Source of the DNA: Chloroflexus islandicus
GTDB lineage: Bacteria; Chloroflexota; Chloroflexia; Chloroflexales; Chloroflexaceae
Length of the DNA: 64,000 bases
NCBI RefSeq assembly: GCF_001650695.1
Contig: NZ_LWQS01000036.1
Span: 1-64,000 of the forward strand
Direction of reading: 5' to 3'
Shown: one piece after another, positions 54,294-63,639 of the stretch
How the letters are laid out: each line of letters starts with the position of its first letter
Numbering within the stretch: position 1 is the first letter of the stretch
Notes under the pieces: generated by a model
What the model saw: the letters and a program-made list of their open reading frames with translations, nothing else
What the model was told of the DNA's origin: nothing
Databases searched by the model: none
Position numbers and translations under genes: made by a program

Positions 54294-56597
54294 TTACGGC
54301 TGCGGCAGCACCGGGCAGATCGACGGCGGATTTGCCGGCGGCGTGATGCCAAAGTACGCTTGCATAATCTGCGTCACCGCCGGCACCGCAATCGTCGATG
54401 AACCATCGTTGAGGTCGCCAACGCCTTCGACCAGCACCGCCACTACGATTTCAGGGTTCTCGTAGGGCGCAAAGCCAACGAACCACGCATGGCTCTGCCG
54501 CACCAGCCGGCCATCGGTGGTAGTAAGCAACGGCCCAAACTCGGCCGTGCCGGTTTTGCCGGCAATGCGCAAGCCCGAACAGGCTTCGCGCGCCGCAATG
54601 CCCAAACCGTCGGTGATCGAGGCCAAGAGGCCTTGGCGGATGGCGGCCAGATGCTGCGGTTCGATCGGCGCTTTGCCCAGCGGTTCAGGCTGGATCTGCT
54701 GCACAAGCTGGCCGTTCTCATCAACAATCCGGTCAACCACGTGCGGGCGATAGAGGGTGCCATCGGTCGCGATGGCACCGGCTGCCACCGCCAGTTGCAG
54801 CGGCGTCACTTCGAGATAGCCCTGCCCGATCGCGGTATTGTAGGTATCGCCGGTTGTCCATGCTTCGCGCAAGACCTGCGCTTTCCATGCCCGCGTCGGC
54901 ACTCGCCCGCCGGCCTCACCCACTAAATCGATCCCGGTCGTGCGGCCAAAATTGAACCACGACAACCCCTCGACCAACTGGTCAATCCCGAGCCCCGTAA
55001 TCCGTAAGGCACGCTGGTCGAGGTTGGTCGCCTGATCGTTACCGCCGGCAATGCTGGCGAAAAAGACGTTTGACGAGAGGCGCAGCGCGTCGCGGACATC
55101 GATCTGGCCGTTATCGCGATTGCGCACCGAGTTGGGCAAGATAAACTCGGCTCCGCTCCGCTCGATCAGGCGCAAGAGGCCGGGATCGCGCAGTTTGGTA
55201 TCGGCGGCGATCACGCCTTGTTGCAACGCCACTGCACCGACAAACTGCTTCAGGGTCGAACCGGGCGGGTATTGGCCAGCGATGGCGCGATTGGTAAACG
55301 GCGCCAGCCGTTGCAGCTCGCGTTGCGCTTCAGCGCTCGGCGGAGCAAGCAATCCCCGCAAATCATTGGCCCGCGCCGGATCAACCCAGATGTTGTTGTC
55401 GTAATCGGGCAGGCTGACCATCGCCAACACCCGCCCATTCCGCGGATCGATCGCCACCGCGACGCCGGCCACAATCGGATCGTAGGCCCGCTTATGCGCC
55501 TCGCGCGCCGTTTGCCGCCGTTGCTCTCCTTCATTGATCCAGCGCTGCAAAATGCGCTCGACTTCAGCCTGAAATTGAGCATCAATGGTCAGCACGAGAT
55601 CATGGCCGTTGGCGACCGGGCGCAATGTGGTGACATCACTAACCGGACGCTGCAACGCATCGACCAGCAACGAGTCAATCCCCATTTGGCCGCGCAGCAC
55701 CTGCTCATACGCGCCTTCAAGGCCATCTTTGCCAATCTGGTCGCTCGGCAAATAGGGCGGCAAGCCAATGCTGGCCGGGTCAATCTGTTTGGCCATCAAG
55801 CCGCAGATCGGCGCATTCGCGGTAATATCAACCAACCCGCGCAACCACGAGCTGGCCGGATTCACGGCCACCAGCTCGCAGGCGTTGATCCGGCCCACGT
55901 ACCCAAGCAGATGCGACAGCGAGGGAATGGCGCTACTCAACGGGTAACGCCGGCGGAAGCCTTCGATCACCCGCGCGCCGGGCAGATAATTGGCGTTTTC
56001 GCGCAACGCTAACACCAACTCCGGCGAAATATCCTCTTTAATCACGACCGGCTGGTAACTCCGCGCGTTGGCCTGTTGCAAAAGCTGTTCGACCGGATTG
56101 GCCAGCATTGCGACGTCACGATAGGTTTGGCTGATCGTGAGCGCGCGCAAGATATCGGGGGGGGCAATGGTGAGCGTGAGGGCAGTAGTAGACGTGAGTG
56201 AAGGCAGCGACCCCAATGCAGCTAACTCAGTGCGCAAGCCGGGGGTCGTTTCGAGCGCGCTAGCCGGGTCAATAATGAGGGTTGCCGGCAACCCGGCAAT
56301 TTGCGCCAGCCGCGCCAACGTCAACGCCCGCTGCTCAGGCGCGCTGCTTGCTGACGGCAATTGGCCCGGCACCACTGCCAGATTATAGATCGGCACGCTC
56401 TCGGCCAGTAATGCACCGCGCGCATCAAAGATCTCGCCGCGACGCGGTTGGTTGGTCAAATACCGGCGGGTAGTGACTTCAATATCGGCGCCGAATCGCT
56501 GCGCATCAGTTTGCACCAGTTGCAGTTGCGCCAGCCGTGCCACCAGCACGACCACCACCAGCAACAAGACACTCCGTAGCGCAATGAGTCTCGCCAT
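54294..56597 (-). CDS. mrdA: Penicillin-binding protein 2 (elongasome transpeptidase)
   Basis: 767 residues: N-terminal membrane anchor (about 5-22), PBP dimer domain (RGEIFDARGALLAESVPIYNLAVVPGQ), and transpeptidase domain with SxxK PPGSTLKQ (Ser 447, Lys 450), SxN SSNVFF and KTG AGKTGTAEFG. Crosslinks peptidoglycan during lateral growth. Its place after mreD is the classical mre-mrdA order. It is long for the family because of extra sequence between the dimer and transpeptidase domains. Confidence 0.94.
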   Translation of the reverse strand: MARLIALRSVLLLVVVVLVARLAQLQLVQTDAQRFGADIEVTTRRYLTNQPRRGEIFDARGALLAESVPIYNLAVVPGQLPSASSAPEQRALTLARLAQIAGLPATLIIDPASALETTPGLRTELAALGSLPSLTSTTALTLTIAPPDILRALTISQTYRDVAMLANPVEQLLQQANARSYQPVVIKEDISPELVLALRENANYLPGARVIEGFRRRYPLSSAIPSLSHLLGYVGRINACELVAVNPASSWLRGLVDITANAPICGLMAKQIDPASIGLPPYLPSDQIGKDGLEGAYEQVLRGQMGIDSLLVDALQRPVSDVTTLRPVANGHDLVLTIDAQFQAEVERILQRWINEGEQRRQTAREAHKRAYDPIVAGVAVAIDPRNGRVLAMVSLPDYDNNIWVDPARANDLRGLLAPPSAEAQRELQRLAPFTNRAIAGQYPPGSTLKQFVGAVALQQGVIAADTKLRDPGLLRLIERSGAEFILPNSVRNRDNGQIDVRDALRLSSNVFFASIAGGNDQATNLDQRALRITGLGIDQLVEGLSWFNFGRTTGIDLVGEAGGRVPTRAWKAQVLREAWTTGDTYNTAIGQGYLEVTPLQLAVAAGAIATDGTLYRPHVVDRIVDENGQLVQQIQPEPLGKAPIEPQHLAAIRQGLLASITDGLGIAAREACSGLRIAGKTGTAEFGPLLTTTDGRLVRQSHAWFVGFAPYENPEIVVAVLVEGVGDLNDGSSTIAVPAVTQIMQAYFGITPPANPPSICPVLPQP

Positions 56598-56622
56598 AAC
56601 TAGGCATCAGCCTTTCGCTTGT

Positions 56623-57156
56623 CTACCCATCCGCTCGCACCAACCGGTGAACAATCGCCACCGCCGGCAAGGTTGGGATCAAAGCCAGCAACACCGACGG
56701 CGCCACCACCACCAACCCATACATCCGCCAGTCTTCGATTGCCGGCAAAGCAATCAAGGCCAGCGTTCCTTCGTAGATGACGGTACCGACCGCCACCGCC
56801 AGCAACGGCACGAGCGGACGTTCCACAGCAAACCGCCGGGCAGCTAAACCAACAATCGCCACCGCCAAAAGGTGAGCGATGGCATGGCTGCCGAGCGGCA
56901 TAGTGCCTAACACATCAAGCGCCAACCCGCCATAAAATGCCCACCACAACCCGCGCATCAACCCGCGCACCGGTTCGGCGGTACCGGCGCCAACTAAGGC
57001 GCGCGCAATTGCCAGCACTAGCAGAATCGGGACGCTAAAACCCGCGAGGCCCGTCAGCAGTGTGACCTGCACGAGCGCCAGCGCCAGCAACACCAAAGCT
57101 AGCCCTAGCTCGCGCGCCAGCCGCTCTTCTATTCGTCTTGGCTGAGAATCACCCAC
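56623..57156 (-). CDS. mreD: Rod-shape-determining protein MreD
   Basis: 177 residues with about five membrane segments. Sequence divergence is normal for this family; identity rests on size, topology (SVPILLVLAIARALVGAG; RGLWWAFYGGLALDVLGTMPLGSHAI) and gene order. Starts with GTG and overlaps the end of mreC by 28 bases, so translation is coupled. Confidence 0.88.
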   Translation of the reverse strand: MGDSQPRRIEERLARELGLALVLLALALVQVTLLTGLAGFSVPILLVLAIARALVGAGTAEPVRGLMRGLWWAFYGGLALDVLGTMPLGSHAIAHLLAVAIVGLAARRFAVERPLVPLLAVAVGTVIYEGTLALIALPAIEDWRMYGLVVVAPSVLLALIPTLPAVAIVHRLVRADG

Positions 57157-58037
57157 ACGTAGCGCACCTGATCCGGATCGACGAAGGGCCTGATCGCACC
57201 TATCTGGCGCTGCCCCTCTTGCTGTACCGTCTCGATCGCACCAATCGGCACGGCTGCCGGCATCGCCGCCAGATCGAGCGGCAGATCAAGCGCCCCGCTC
57301 AAACCGGCGGTCACCACCCGCTCTCCCTCCCGCATCGTTACGTTGCGATCGATTAATTCCAACCGCAAGCGCGAGCCGCGTTGCCATTGGCCTTGCATCA
57401 ACCCTAGCGGTGCGCCATCGGCCTGCAACACCCGCACGCTGAGCTGGCTGCTAATATCGGTGATCATCAACACATCGGCGGTGCGCGGGCCCACCGACTC
57501 AACCACACCAATCAGCGCCGGAGGACCGCCCGGTTGCTGGCCAATCACCGCCATGCCCACCTGCACGCCATCTTCAACCCCGCGCGCGATCGTTAACACT
57601 CGCCGCGCCGCATCCGGCGCGCGCACCATCACCTCAGCGCCGAGGATTCTCCATGGATACGTGCGCGTAATAGCCAGTTGCTGGCGTAAAAAGATATTCT
57701 CAACCCGCGCCTGTTCCAGTCGCAACACTTCGCTGTTGAGGCGCGCATTTTCCGCTTCCAGTTCAGCAATCCGGCTTTGCAACGCCGCCACGTCACGCGG
57801 TGTCGCCCACCACGACTCGATCATGGCGCGGCGCTCGGTCAACCAGCCGGCCAGCGGTTGCACCGCCTCGCGCACCGCCAACCGCGCCGGCGCCACAATA
57901 CCTTGCCGGTCGAGAATGATCAGCAGCAGGCTGATCAACGCCAGCCCAACCGCTAGTGCGGCCACGCGCCAATAATGGCGATCGCCGCTGCGATCACGGC
58001 GTAATTTCAGAGGACGGTCATCGAGAAAATCGCGCAT
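57129..58037 (-). CDS. mreC: Rod-shape-determining protein MreC
   Basis: 302 residues: cytoplasmic N-terminus, one membrane segment (about 25-45), a coiled coil with ALQSRIAELEAENARLNSEVLRLEQ (about 87-112), then the beta-rich MreC domain (ILGAEVMVRAPDAARRVLTIARGVEDGVQVGMAV; GLMQGQWQRGSRLRLELI). Organises the elongasome outside the membrane. ATG follows GCGGAGATAGCGC; three bases after mreB. Confidence 0.93.
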   Translation of the reverse strand: MRDFLDDRPLKLRRDRSGDRHYWRVAALAVGLALISLLLIILDRQGIVAPARLAVREAVQPLAGWLTERRAMIESWWATPRDVAALQSRIAELEAENARLNSEVLRLEQARVENIFLRQQLAITRTYPWRILGAEVMVRAPDAARRVLTIARGVEDGVQVGMAVIGQQPGGPPALIGVVESVGPRTADVLMITDISSQLSVRVLQADGAPLGLMQGQWQRGSRLRLELIDRNVTMREGERVVTAGLSGALDLPLDLAAMPAAVPIGAIETVQQEGQRQIGAIRPFVDPDQVRYVWVILSQDE

Positions 58038-58040
58038 GCG

Positions 58041-59120
58041 CTATCTCCGCACCCGCCGGCTCGTTTGCGCGCGCGTCAGAATATCTTGATAGACGCTGTT
58101 ATCGAAGTGTTCGACCATCTTGCCGGCGCCGCGCGCCACGCACGAGAGCGGGTCTTGCGCGATATGCACCGGCATGCGCGTCTCAGCCGCAATCCGCTTG
58201 TCAAGCCCGTGCAGCAACGAGCCGCCGCCGGCCAGCATGATCCCATGCTCCATAATATCGGCCACTAGCTCCGGCGGCGTCTCTTCGAGCGCGGCCCGCA
58301 CTTCGGCGACAATCGCGTTCACCGGGCCGGCAATGCCCTCGCGCAACTCAACCGAGCTGACCTCGATCGCTTTGGGCAAGCCGGTCAGCAGATCGCGCCC
58401 GCGCAATACTACTTTGATCTCTTCATCAAGCGGATAGGCCGAACCGGCGGCGATCTTCGCTTTTTCGGCCATGCGCTCGCCGATCAAGAGGTTGTATTCG
58501 CGGCGGGCAAACTGGATGATCGCCTCGTCAATCTCGTCGCCGGCAATCCGGATCGAGTGATTGATGACAATGCCGCCAAGGGCAATCACCGCAATCTCGG
58601 TGGTGCCGCCGCCAATATCAACGATCATCGACCCGATCGGCTCTTCGACCGGCAAGCCGGCCCCGATCGCAGCCGCCATCGGTTCTTCCACCACATACGC
58701 TTCGCGCGCCTTGGCATTCAACGCCGCTTCGCGCGCTGCCCGCTTCTCGACTTCCGTCACGCCTGATGGCACGCCGACCACCACCCGCGGACGGGGATCG
58801 ACCAGCGGCAACGCAGCATAGGCATGCGCCTTCTTAATAAAGTAGGCCAGCATCTGCTCGACCACATCGAAATCGGCGATCACGCCATCCTTCAATGGCC
58901 GTACCGCCACGATATTGGCCGGCGTCTTGCCCACCATCGCCTTGGCTTCCGCCCCGACCGCATGCACCTTCTTGGTGCGCGTATCGATGGCCACCACCGA
59001 TGGTTCGCTAATCACAATGCCCTTGCCGCGCACATGCACCAAGGTGTTGGCAGTGCCCAGATCAATGCCAAGATCGCGGCTAAAAGCGCCAAAAATCGTA
59101 TTGAAGGGGTTGAGACCCAC
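58041..59120 (-). CDS. mreB: Rod-shape-determining actin-like protein MreB
   Basis: 359 residues, actin fold: phosphate 1 DLGIDLGTANTLVHVRGKGIV, connect 1 EEPMAAAIGAGLPVEEP, phosphate 2 MIVDIGGGTTEIAVIALGGI, adenosine motif IMLAGGGSLLHGLDKRI. Forms membrane-bound filaments that guide wall synthesis. First gene of the mreBCD-mrdA operon, consistent with the filamentous rod shape of Chloroflexi. Confidence 0.97.
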   Translation of the reverse strand: MGLNPFNTIFGAFSRDLGIDLGTANTLVHVRGKGIVISEPSVVAIDTRTKKVHAVGAEAKAMVGKTPANIVAVRPLKDGVIADFDVVEQMLAYFIKKAHAYAALPLVDPRPRVVVGVPSGVTEVEKRAAREAALNAKAREAYVVEEPMAAAIGAGLPVEEPIGSMIVDIGGGTTEIAVIALGGIVINHSIRIAGDEIDEAIIQFARREYNLLIGERMAEKAKIAAGSAYPLDEEIKVVLRGRDLLTGLPKAIEVSSVELREGIAGPVNAIVAEVRAALEETPPELVADIMEHGIMLAGGGSLLHGLDKRIAAETRMPVHIAQDPLSCVARGAGKMVEHFDNSVYQDILTRAQTSRRVRR

Positions 59121-59520
59121 GAGTACACTCCACCTCTTACCCGCCGGCAGCCCGCTGCTGCCGTCACCACATGAACGAGTTCATCGCCGCTATCATCCGG
59201 TGAACCCCCGGATCGAATCGCTATATTATAGCATACCGGCCAAACATAATCAGACAAGGATATGCGTGGATGCAATCCGTCGCATCCGCGTCGATTCGCC
59301 TCCCCTTTTCCCCCTCATCACGCACAGCGTCATTTGACTTTTCGGCGGCTTTATGACACAATTGCTATGCTGCTTCGTTGCAAGCACGTGGACGTGTTCG
59401 CCGTAAGCATTGCCGTAGGTCAAGTTCGCTCGCCGGATGATGAAGATGCCACATCCCAACATTACGCGGCATTGCTGCTATGGCTTCTGGCTCACATTGA
59501 GCTAGAAGATTTTTGTTGTC
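59121..59520. other. Divergent intergenic region between mreB and the chelatase gene
   Basis: No convincing gene in this 400-base gap. On the minus strand a TATAAT box (59225-59230) lies about 105 bases before mreB and is its likely -10; no good -35 is seen. On the plus strand TTGACT and CACAAT separated by 17 bases lie near 59335-59363 as a weak promoter candidate for the chelatase gene. An open frame from 59262 overlaps the chelatase start out of frame and was not called. Confidence 0.4.
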
Positions 59521-61611
59521 GTGAATATCACAAGCCTTCCGCAACGACCGGTTTATCCATTCTCCGCCATTGTCGGCCAAGAGCGGCTCAAACGCGCTCT
59601 GATTCTCAATGCGATCAACCCGCGCATCGGCGGGGTGCTGATTCGCGGCGAGAAGGGGACGGCCAAATCAACCGCGGTGCGCGCGCTGACGCGCCTGTTG
59701 CCATCGATCAAAGTGGTGGTTGATTGCCCCTACAGTTGCGATCCCGATACGCCGGCGACGTTGTGCGCTTCTTGCCAAACCCGCCTCGCGCAGGGGCCGC
59801 TGCCAACCATGGTGCGCCCGATCCGGCTGGTGGAATTGCCGGTTTCAGCCTCGGAAGACCGGGTGGTAGGCTCGCTCGATCTCGAACATGCGATTACCGA
59901 AGGCCAACGCCGCTTTGAGCCGGGGTTGCTGGCGCAAGTCAATCGCGGCGTCCTCTATGTCGATGAGGTGAATCTGCTCGATGATCATCTCGTCGATCTG
60001 CTGCTTGACGCCGCGGCGATGGGGGTGAACACCGTCGAGCGCGAGGGTGTGAGTGTGTCGCACCCGGCCCGCTTCATCCTCGTCGGTACGATGAACCCGG
60101 AAGAAGGCGAATTGCGCCCGCAGTTGCTCGATCGCTTCGGCTTGGCGGTGGAAGTGGTTGGCCTGACCGATGTGAATGACCGGGTGGCTGTCATCGAGCG
60201 GCGCATGGCCTACGAGGCCGATCCGTTCGGCTTCATCCAGCAATGGCACGAAGCGGAAGAAGCGTTGGCGCAACGGATCGCCGCTGCTCGCGCCTTGCTG
60301 CCCCAAGTGCGGATCGATCGCACCGATATGGCGGTCGTTGCTAGTCTCTGCATTGAGATGGGGGTTGATGGCCACCGCGCCGATCTGACCATCCTTGAAA
60401 CGGCCCGCACCCACGCGGCTTGGAGTGGCCGGCGCATGCTGCTCGCTGACGATATCCGGCTGGCCGCCGAACTGGCCCTGCCCCACCGTATGCGCCGCCA
60501 ACCGTTCGGTGAGGTCAAGCTTGACGAGCAACGGATGGCCAGCATCCTTGACCAATACGGCAAGCGGGTCGAAGAGGTCAGCGCGCAGGCTGAAGTAAAA
60601 AAAAACCCTGACCTCACCGATGTGAGCAATGGCAACGATGAAGGCGGCAACGAGAACGGCGGCGGCAGCGCCACGGTTCCAGTCGGCGGGGCCGGTACAC
60701 CCGAAGCGACTACGCCAACCGGCGACAAGTCAACCGGTGGCGCTGAGTATAAGGCTGGCGACATCTTTAAACCGCGCCGCCTCGAAGCGACGCCCGATCG
60801 CCTCCAGCGGCACGCTCCCGGTCGCCGCTCGCGCTCGCGCACGACGCGCAAGCAAGGCCGCTACATCACCAGCCGCCGCGCCGCGCGCGTGACCGATTTG
60901 GCGCTCGATGCCACCTTGCGCGAAGCGGCGATCTATCAGCGGAAGCGTCGCACCGAGTTGCTGCATACCATTGGTGCACCGCATCGCCGGCATCCAAAGG
61001 TGTTGCTTAAGCGGTCTGACCTCCGCCAAAAGGTGCGAGTCCGCCGCACGCGCAATGCAGTGTGCTTCGTGGTTGACGCCAGTTGGAGCATGGCCGCCGA
61101 AGAGCGTATGCAAGCCACCAAAGCCGCTGTGCTCTCGCTGCTGCGCGATGCCTATCAGCGCCGCGATCAGGTCGGGTTGGTCAGCTTTCAGCGCGATTAT
61201 GCCCGCGTGTTGCTGCCGTTGACCAATAGCGTCGAATTGGCGCAGCGCCGCTTGCAATCGATGCCGACCGGCGGCAAGACGCCGTTGTCACGCGGGTTGA
61301 TCACCGCCTTCGAGCTGCTCGAACGCGCTCGCCGGCGTGATACAGAAGTGGTGCCGCTGATGGTACTATTAACAGACGGGCAGGCAAATGTGGCGCTGTC
61401 TGACTTGCCGCCCCAGCAAGAGGCGTACCGGATCGCAGAGATGATTGCGGCGCATCAGATCCATTCAATTGTGATCGATACCGAGCATCCGAATTTCGAT
61501 CGGGGGCTCTCGCGCCGGCTGGCCGAATGTTTGCGCGGTGTGTACTACCGGTTGGAAGAACTGCACGATGACGGCCTTGTCCGCGCGGTGCGGCAGCAAA
61601 TGCGCTCGTAA
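59521..61611 (+). CDS. Fused AAA+ / von Willebrand A chelatase-like protein (ChlI-ChlD fusion)
   Basis: 696 residues. Residues about 10-345 are a BchI/ChlI AAA+ module: Walker A GEKGTAKS (43-50), Walker [33 protein letters not shown]; a four-cysteine stretch [17 protein letters not shown] lies at about 70-86. A low-complexity acidic/Gly-rich then Arg-rich linker (350-450) follows. The C-terminal VWA domain has MIDAS DASWS (519-523), [11 protein letters not shown] and LLTDGQAN. Such fusions occur as putative magnesium- or cobalt-chelatase ATPase subunits. The bchH/cobN partner is not here. Start GTG 59521, weak ribosome site. Confidence 0.9.
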   Translation: MNITSLPQRPVYPFSAIVGQERLKRALILNAINPRIGGVLIRGEKGTAKSTAVRALTRLLPSIKVVVDCPYSCDPDTPATLCASCQTRLAQGPLPTMVRPIRLVELPVSASEDRVVGSLDLEHAITEGQRRFEPGLLAQVNRGVLYVDEVNLLDDHLVDLLLDAAAMGVNTVEREGVSVSHPARFILVGTMNPEEGELRPQLLDRFGLAVEVVGLTDVNDRVAVIERRMAYEADPFGFIQQWHEAEEALAQRIAAARALLPQVRIDRTDMAVVASLCIEMGVDGHRADLTILETARTHAAWSGRRMLLADDIRLAAELALPHRMRRQPFGEVKLDEQRMASILDQYGKRVEEVSAQAEVKKNPDLTDVSNGNDEGGNENGGGSATVPVGGAGTPEATTPTGDKSTGGAEYKAGDIFKPRRLEATPDRLQRHAPGRRSRSRTTRKQGRYITSRRAARVTDLALDATLREAAIYQRKRRTELLHTIGAPHRRHPKVLLKRSDLRQKVRVRRTRNAVCFVVDASWSMAAEERMQATKAAVLSLLRDAYQRRDQVGLVSFQRDYARVLLPLTNSVELAQRRLQSMPTGGKTPLSRGLITAFELLERARRRDTEVVPLMVLLTDGQANVALSDLPPQQEAYRIAEMIAAHQIHSIVIDTEHPNFDRGLSRRLAECLRGVYYRLEELHDDGLVRAVRQQMRS

Positions 61612-61698
61612 CATACGTCGGTGCGCGTCCGGCAACGTGGTTGCTTGATGCCACAACCATAGCTTCGGTAATCGTTTACGTGAGGAGGAAGGTAGGCA

Positions 61699-63237
61699 AT
61701 GACGGATCAGGTACGTAGGGATGAGGTCGCTGCGGGCGAGCTGCCTGACACGCCTCTCGCGGCAGCTACTGCTCCGGCGGCTGAGGCTGCCGTCGCCGCG
61801 CTTACTCAGCCGGCAGAGGCGGTAGCGCCTACCCCTGAGCAGGAGGCGGCCCAGCCCGCCGCCGCAGGGGAGGCTGCTGATGCTCCGGCGGCGATGGCTC
61901 CAGCCGCCGCGGGTGAGGGTGCGTCCACTGAGGCGGAACCGGCTGGCGCAAGTTTTACGCCGGTGGGTGAACAACAACCGCAGAAGCCGCGCCGGTTGAA
62001 GGATTTGCAACCCGGCATGGAACTGGAGGGCAAGATTACGTCGATCGCGTTGTACGGCGTCTTTGTGGATATCGGCGTAGGCCGCGACGGTCTCGTCCAT
62101 ATCTCAGAGATGAGCGATCGCCGGATCGAGACGCCTTCGGAATTGGTGCAGATCGGTGATACGGTGAAGGTGTGGGTCAAGAGCATCGATACCGATGCGC
62201 GCCGCATCAGCTTGACCATGCGCGATCCTGCACGGGCGGAAACGCCGCGCCGCACGCGCCAGCCGCAGCAACAGCCGCAACAGCAGCAGCCGCGCCGCCA
62301 AGAGATCGACCGCGAAAAGCTGGCCAGCCTGCGCGTCGGCGATGTCGTTGAAGGCGTGATTACTGGCTTTGCCCCCTTCGGTGCCTTCGCCGATATCGGC
62401 GTCGGTAAAGATGGCTTGATCCACGTCAGCGAGCTGGCCGAAGGCCGGGTTGAAAAGCCGGAAGATGCGGTGAAGGTCGGTGAGCGCTATCAGTTTAAGG
62501 TGCTTGAGATTGATGGCGAGGCTGCCCGCATCAGCCTGAGCCTGCGCCGGGCCCTGCGCACCCAGCGGATGCAGCAGCTCGAACCGGGCCAGATTGTCGA
62601 AGGCACCGTGAGCGGTATCGCTACCTTCGGCGCGTTCGTTGATATTGGCGTTGGCCGCGATGGCCTCGTCCATATCTCGGCGCTTGCCCCGCACCGCGTT
62701 GCCAAGGTCGAAGATGTGGTCAAGGTCGGCGACAAGGTGAAGGTGAAGGTGCTCGGCGTCGATCAGCAGAGCAAGCGGATCAGCCTGACTATGCGCCTCG
62801 AAGAGGAACAGCCGGAAGCAGCAGCGAGCGCTGAGGCGAGCGAGCCGGTGGAAGAGGCCGCGCCTGCCCGTGGTGGCCGCGGTAACTTTGAACGCTACAC
62901 CGCTGCTGCGCAAGCAGCCCGTGAGCGGGGCGAACGCGGCGAACGCAGCGAACGCGGCGAACGCAGCGAGCGGCGTGACCGCCGCGAACGGCGCAATGCC
63001 CAACCGGCCCCTGAAATGTACGTGGTCGGCGAAGAGGAAGAAGATGCGTTTGAGGGCAATGCGACCCTCGAAGATCTGTTGACGAAGTTCGGCGGGCCGA
63101 GCAACCGCCGCGATCGGGACCGCGATCGCCGCCGCCGCGACCACGATGATGACGACGACGAGATTGAGCGCCCATCGAACCGGCGCCAGCGCGATGCGAT
63201 CCGGCGCACCCTCCAGCAAATCGGTCACGATGAATAG
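61699..63237 (+). CDS. S1 RNA-binding domain protein (ribosomal S1-like, three domains)
   Basis: 512 residues. Ala/Pro/Glu-rich disordered N-terminus (1-100), then three S1 domains (about 105-175, 212-283, 295-366), each with FVDIGVG(R/K)DGLVHIS-type centre, and a disordered C-terminus with repeated GERSERGE units and RDRDRRRRDHDDDDDE. Bacterial S1 usually has four to six domains; this shorter form with long tails suits a Chloroflexi S1 or a translation/RNA-decay adaptor. ATG follows AGGAGGAAGGTAGGCA. Confidence 0.88.
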   Translation: MTDQVRRDEVAAGELPDTPLAAATAPAAEAAVAALTQPAEAVAPTPEQEAAQPAAAGEAADAPAAMAPAAAGEGASTEAEPAGASFTPVGEQQPQKPRRLKDLQPGMELEGKITSIALYGVFVDIGVGRDGLVHISEMSDRRIETPSELVQIGDTVKVWVKSIDTDARRISLTMRDPARAETPRRTRQPQQQPQQQQPRRQEIDREKLASLRVGDVVEGVITGFAPFGAFADIGVGKDGLIHVSELAEGRVEKPEDAVKVGERYQFKVLEIDGEAARISLSLRRALRTQRMQQLEPGQIVEGTVSGIATFGAFVDIGVGRDGLVHISALAPHRVAKVEDVVKVGDKVKVKVLGVDQQSKRISLTMRLEEEQPEAAASAEASEPVEEAAPARGGRGNFERYTAAAQAARERGERGERSERGERSERRDRRERRNAQPAPEMYVVGEEEEDAFEGNATLEDLLTKFGGPSNRRDRDRDRRRRDHDDDDDEIERPSNRRQRDAIRRTLQQIGHDE

Positions 63238-63262
63238 GCGCGTCGCGTAAGGATAGGAATTG

Positions 63263-63288
63263 GCCTGCCGGCGATGGCGCCGGCAGGC
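63263..63288 (+). terminator. Hairpin after the S1 gene
   Basis: GCCTGCCGGC pairs with GCCGGCAGGC, six-base loop, 26 bases past the S1 stop; followed only by GACTATTT, so a weak or factor-dependent terminator. Confidence 0.55.
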
Positions 63289-63294
63289 GACTAT

Positions 63295-63324
63295 TTGACA
63301 TGCATCCAGCGCGACGAGTATAAT
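63295..63324 (+). promoter_or_regulatory. Consensus sigma70 promoter of rpmH
   Basis: TTGACA (63295-63300), 18-base spacer, TATAAT (63319-63324): perfect matches in both boxes, 48 bases before the rpmH start. The strongest promoter visible in the window. Confidence 0.85.
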
Positions 63325-63372
63325 GGCAACAGTTTTTGTCAATAAAGCGATAATCTCTGAGGAGTAAATACA

Positions 63373-63546
63373 ATGCCCAAGCGAACATGGCAACCGAAGC
63401 GCATCCCGCGCCGCCGCAAACACGGCTTCCGGGCGCGGATGGAGACCAAAGACGGGCGCGAAGTGCTCCGCCGCCGGCGTCTCAAGGGGCGCTGGAAGCT
63501 GACGGTGAGTGATGAGCGGCGAGCGGTGCGCCGCGGACACCGCTAA
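63373..63546 (+). CDS. rpmH: 50S ribosomal protein L34, with C-terminal extension
   Basis: 57 residues. Starts [19 protein letters not shown] and continues with the conserved [26 protein letters not shown] core. Common L34 is 44-46 residues; here a tail [12 protein letters not shown] is added. ATG is preceded by GAGGAGTAAATACA. Confidence 0.95.
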   Translation: MPKRTWQPKRIPRRRKHGFRARMETKDGREVLRRRRLKGRWKLTVSDERRAVRRGHR

Positions 63547-63639
63547 TGACGGGATGGGACGGGTTATCGCCTACAGTGTCGCCTTCAGCGGCTGGCCATT
63601 GCGCCATCTGTGGCCGATAGCCCGTTTGTTTTTTTACCC

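Noticed and set aside
59262-59723. 153-residue plus-strand frame ahead of the chelatase gene
   Set aside because: It overlaps the conserved chelatase N-terminus out of frame and shows no domain.
62104-63540. 478-residue minus-strand open frame over the S1 gene
   Set aside because: It is fully antisense to a clear three-domain S1 gene and has no recognisable domain; it is a GC-rich shadow frame.
63547-63639. Origin of replication near rpmH/rnpA
   Set aside because: No dnaA gene or DnaA-box cluster is visible between the S1 gene and the window end.
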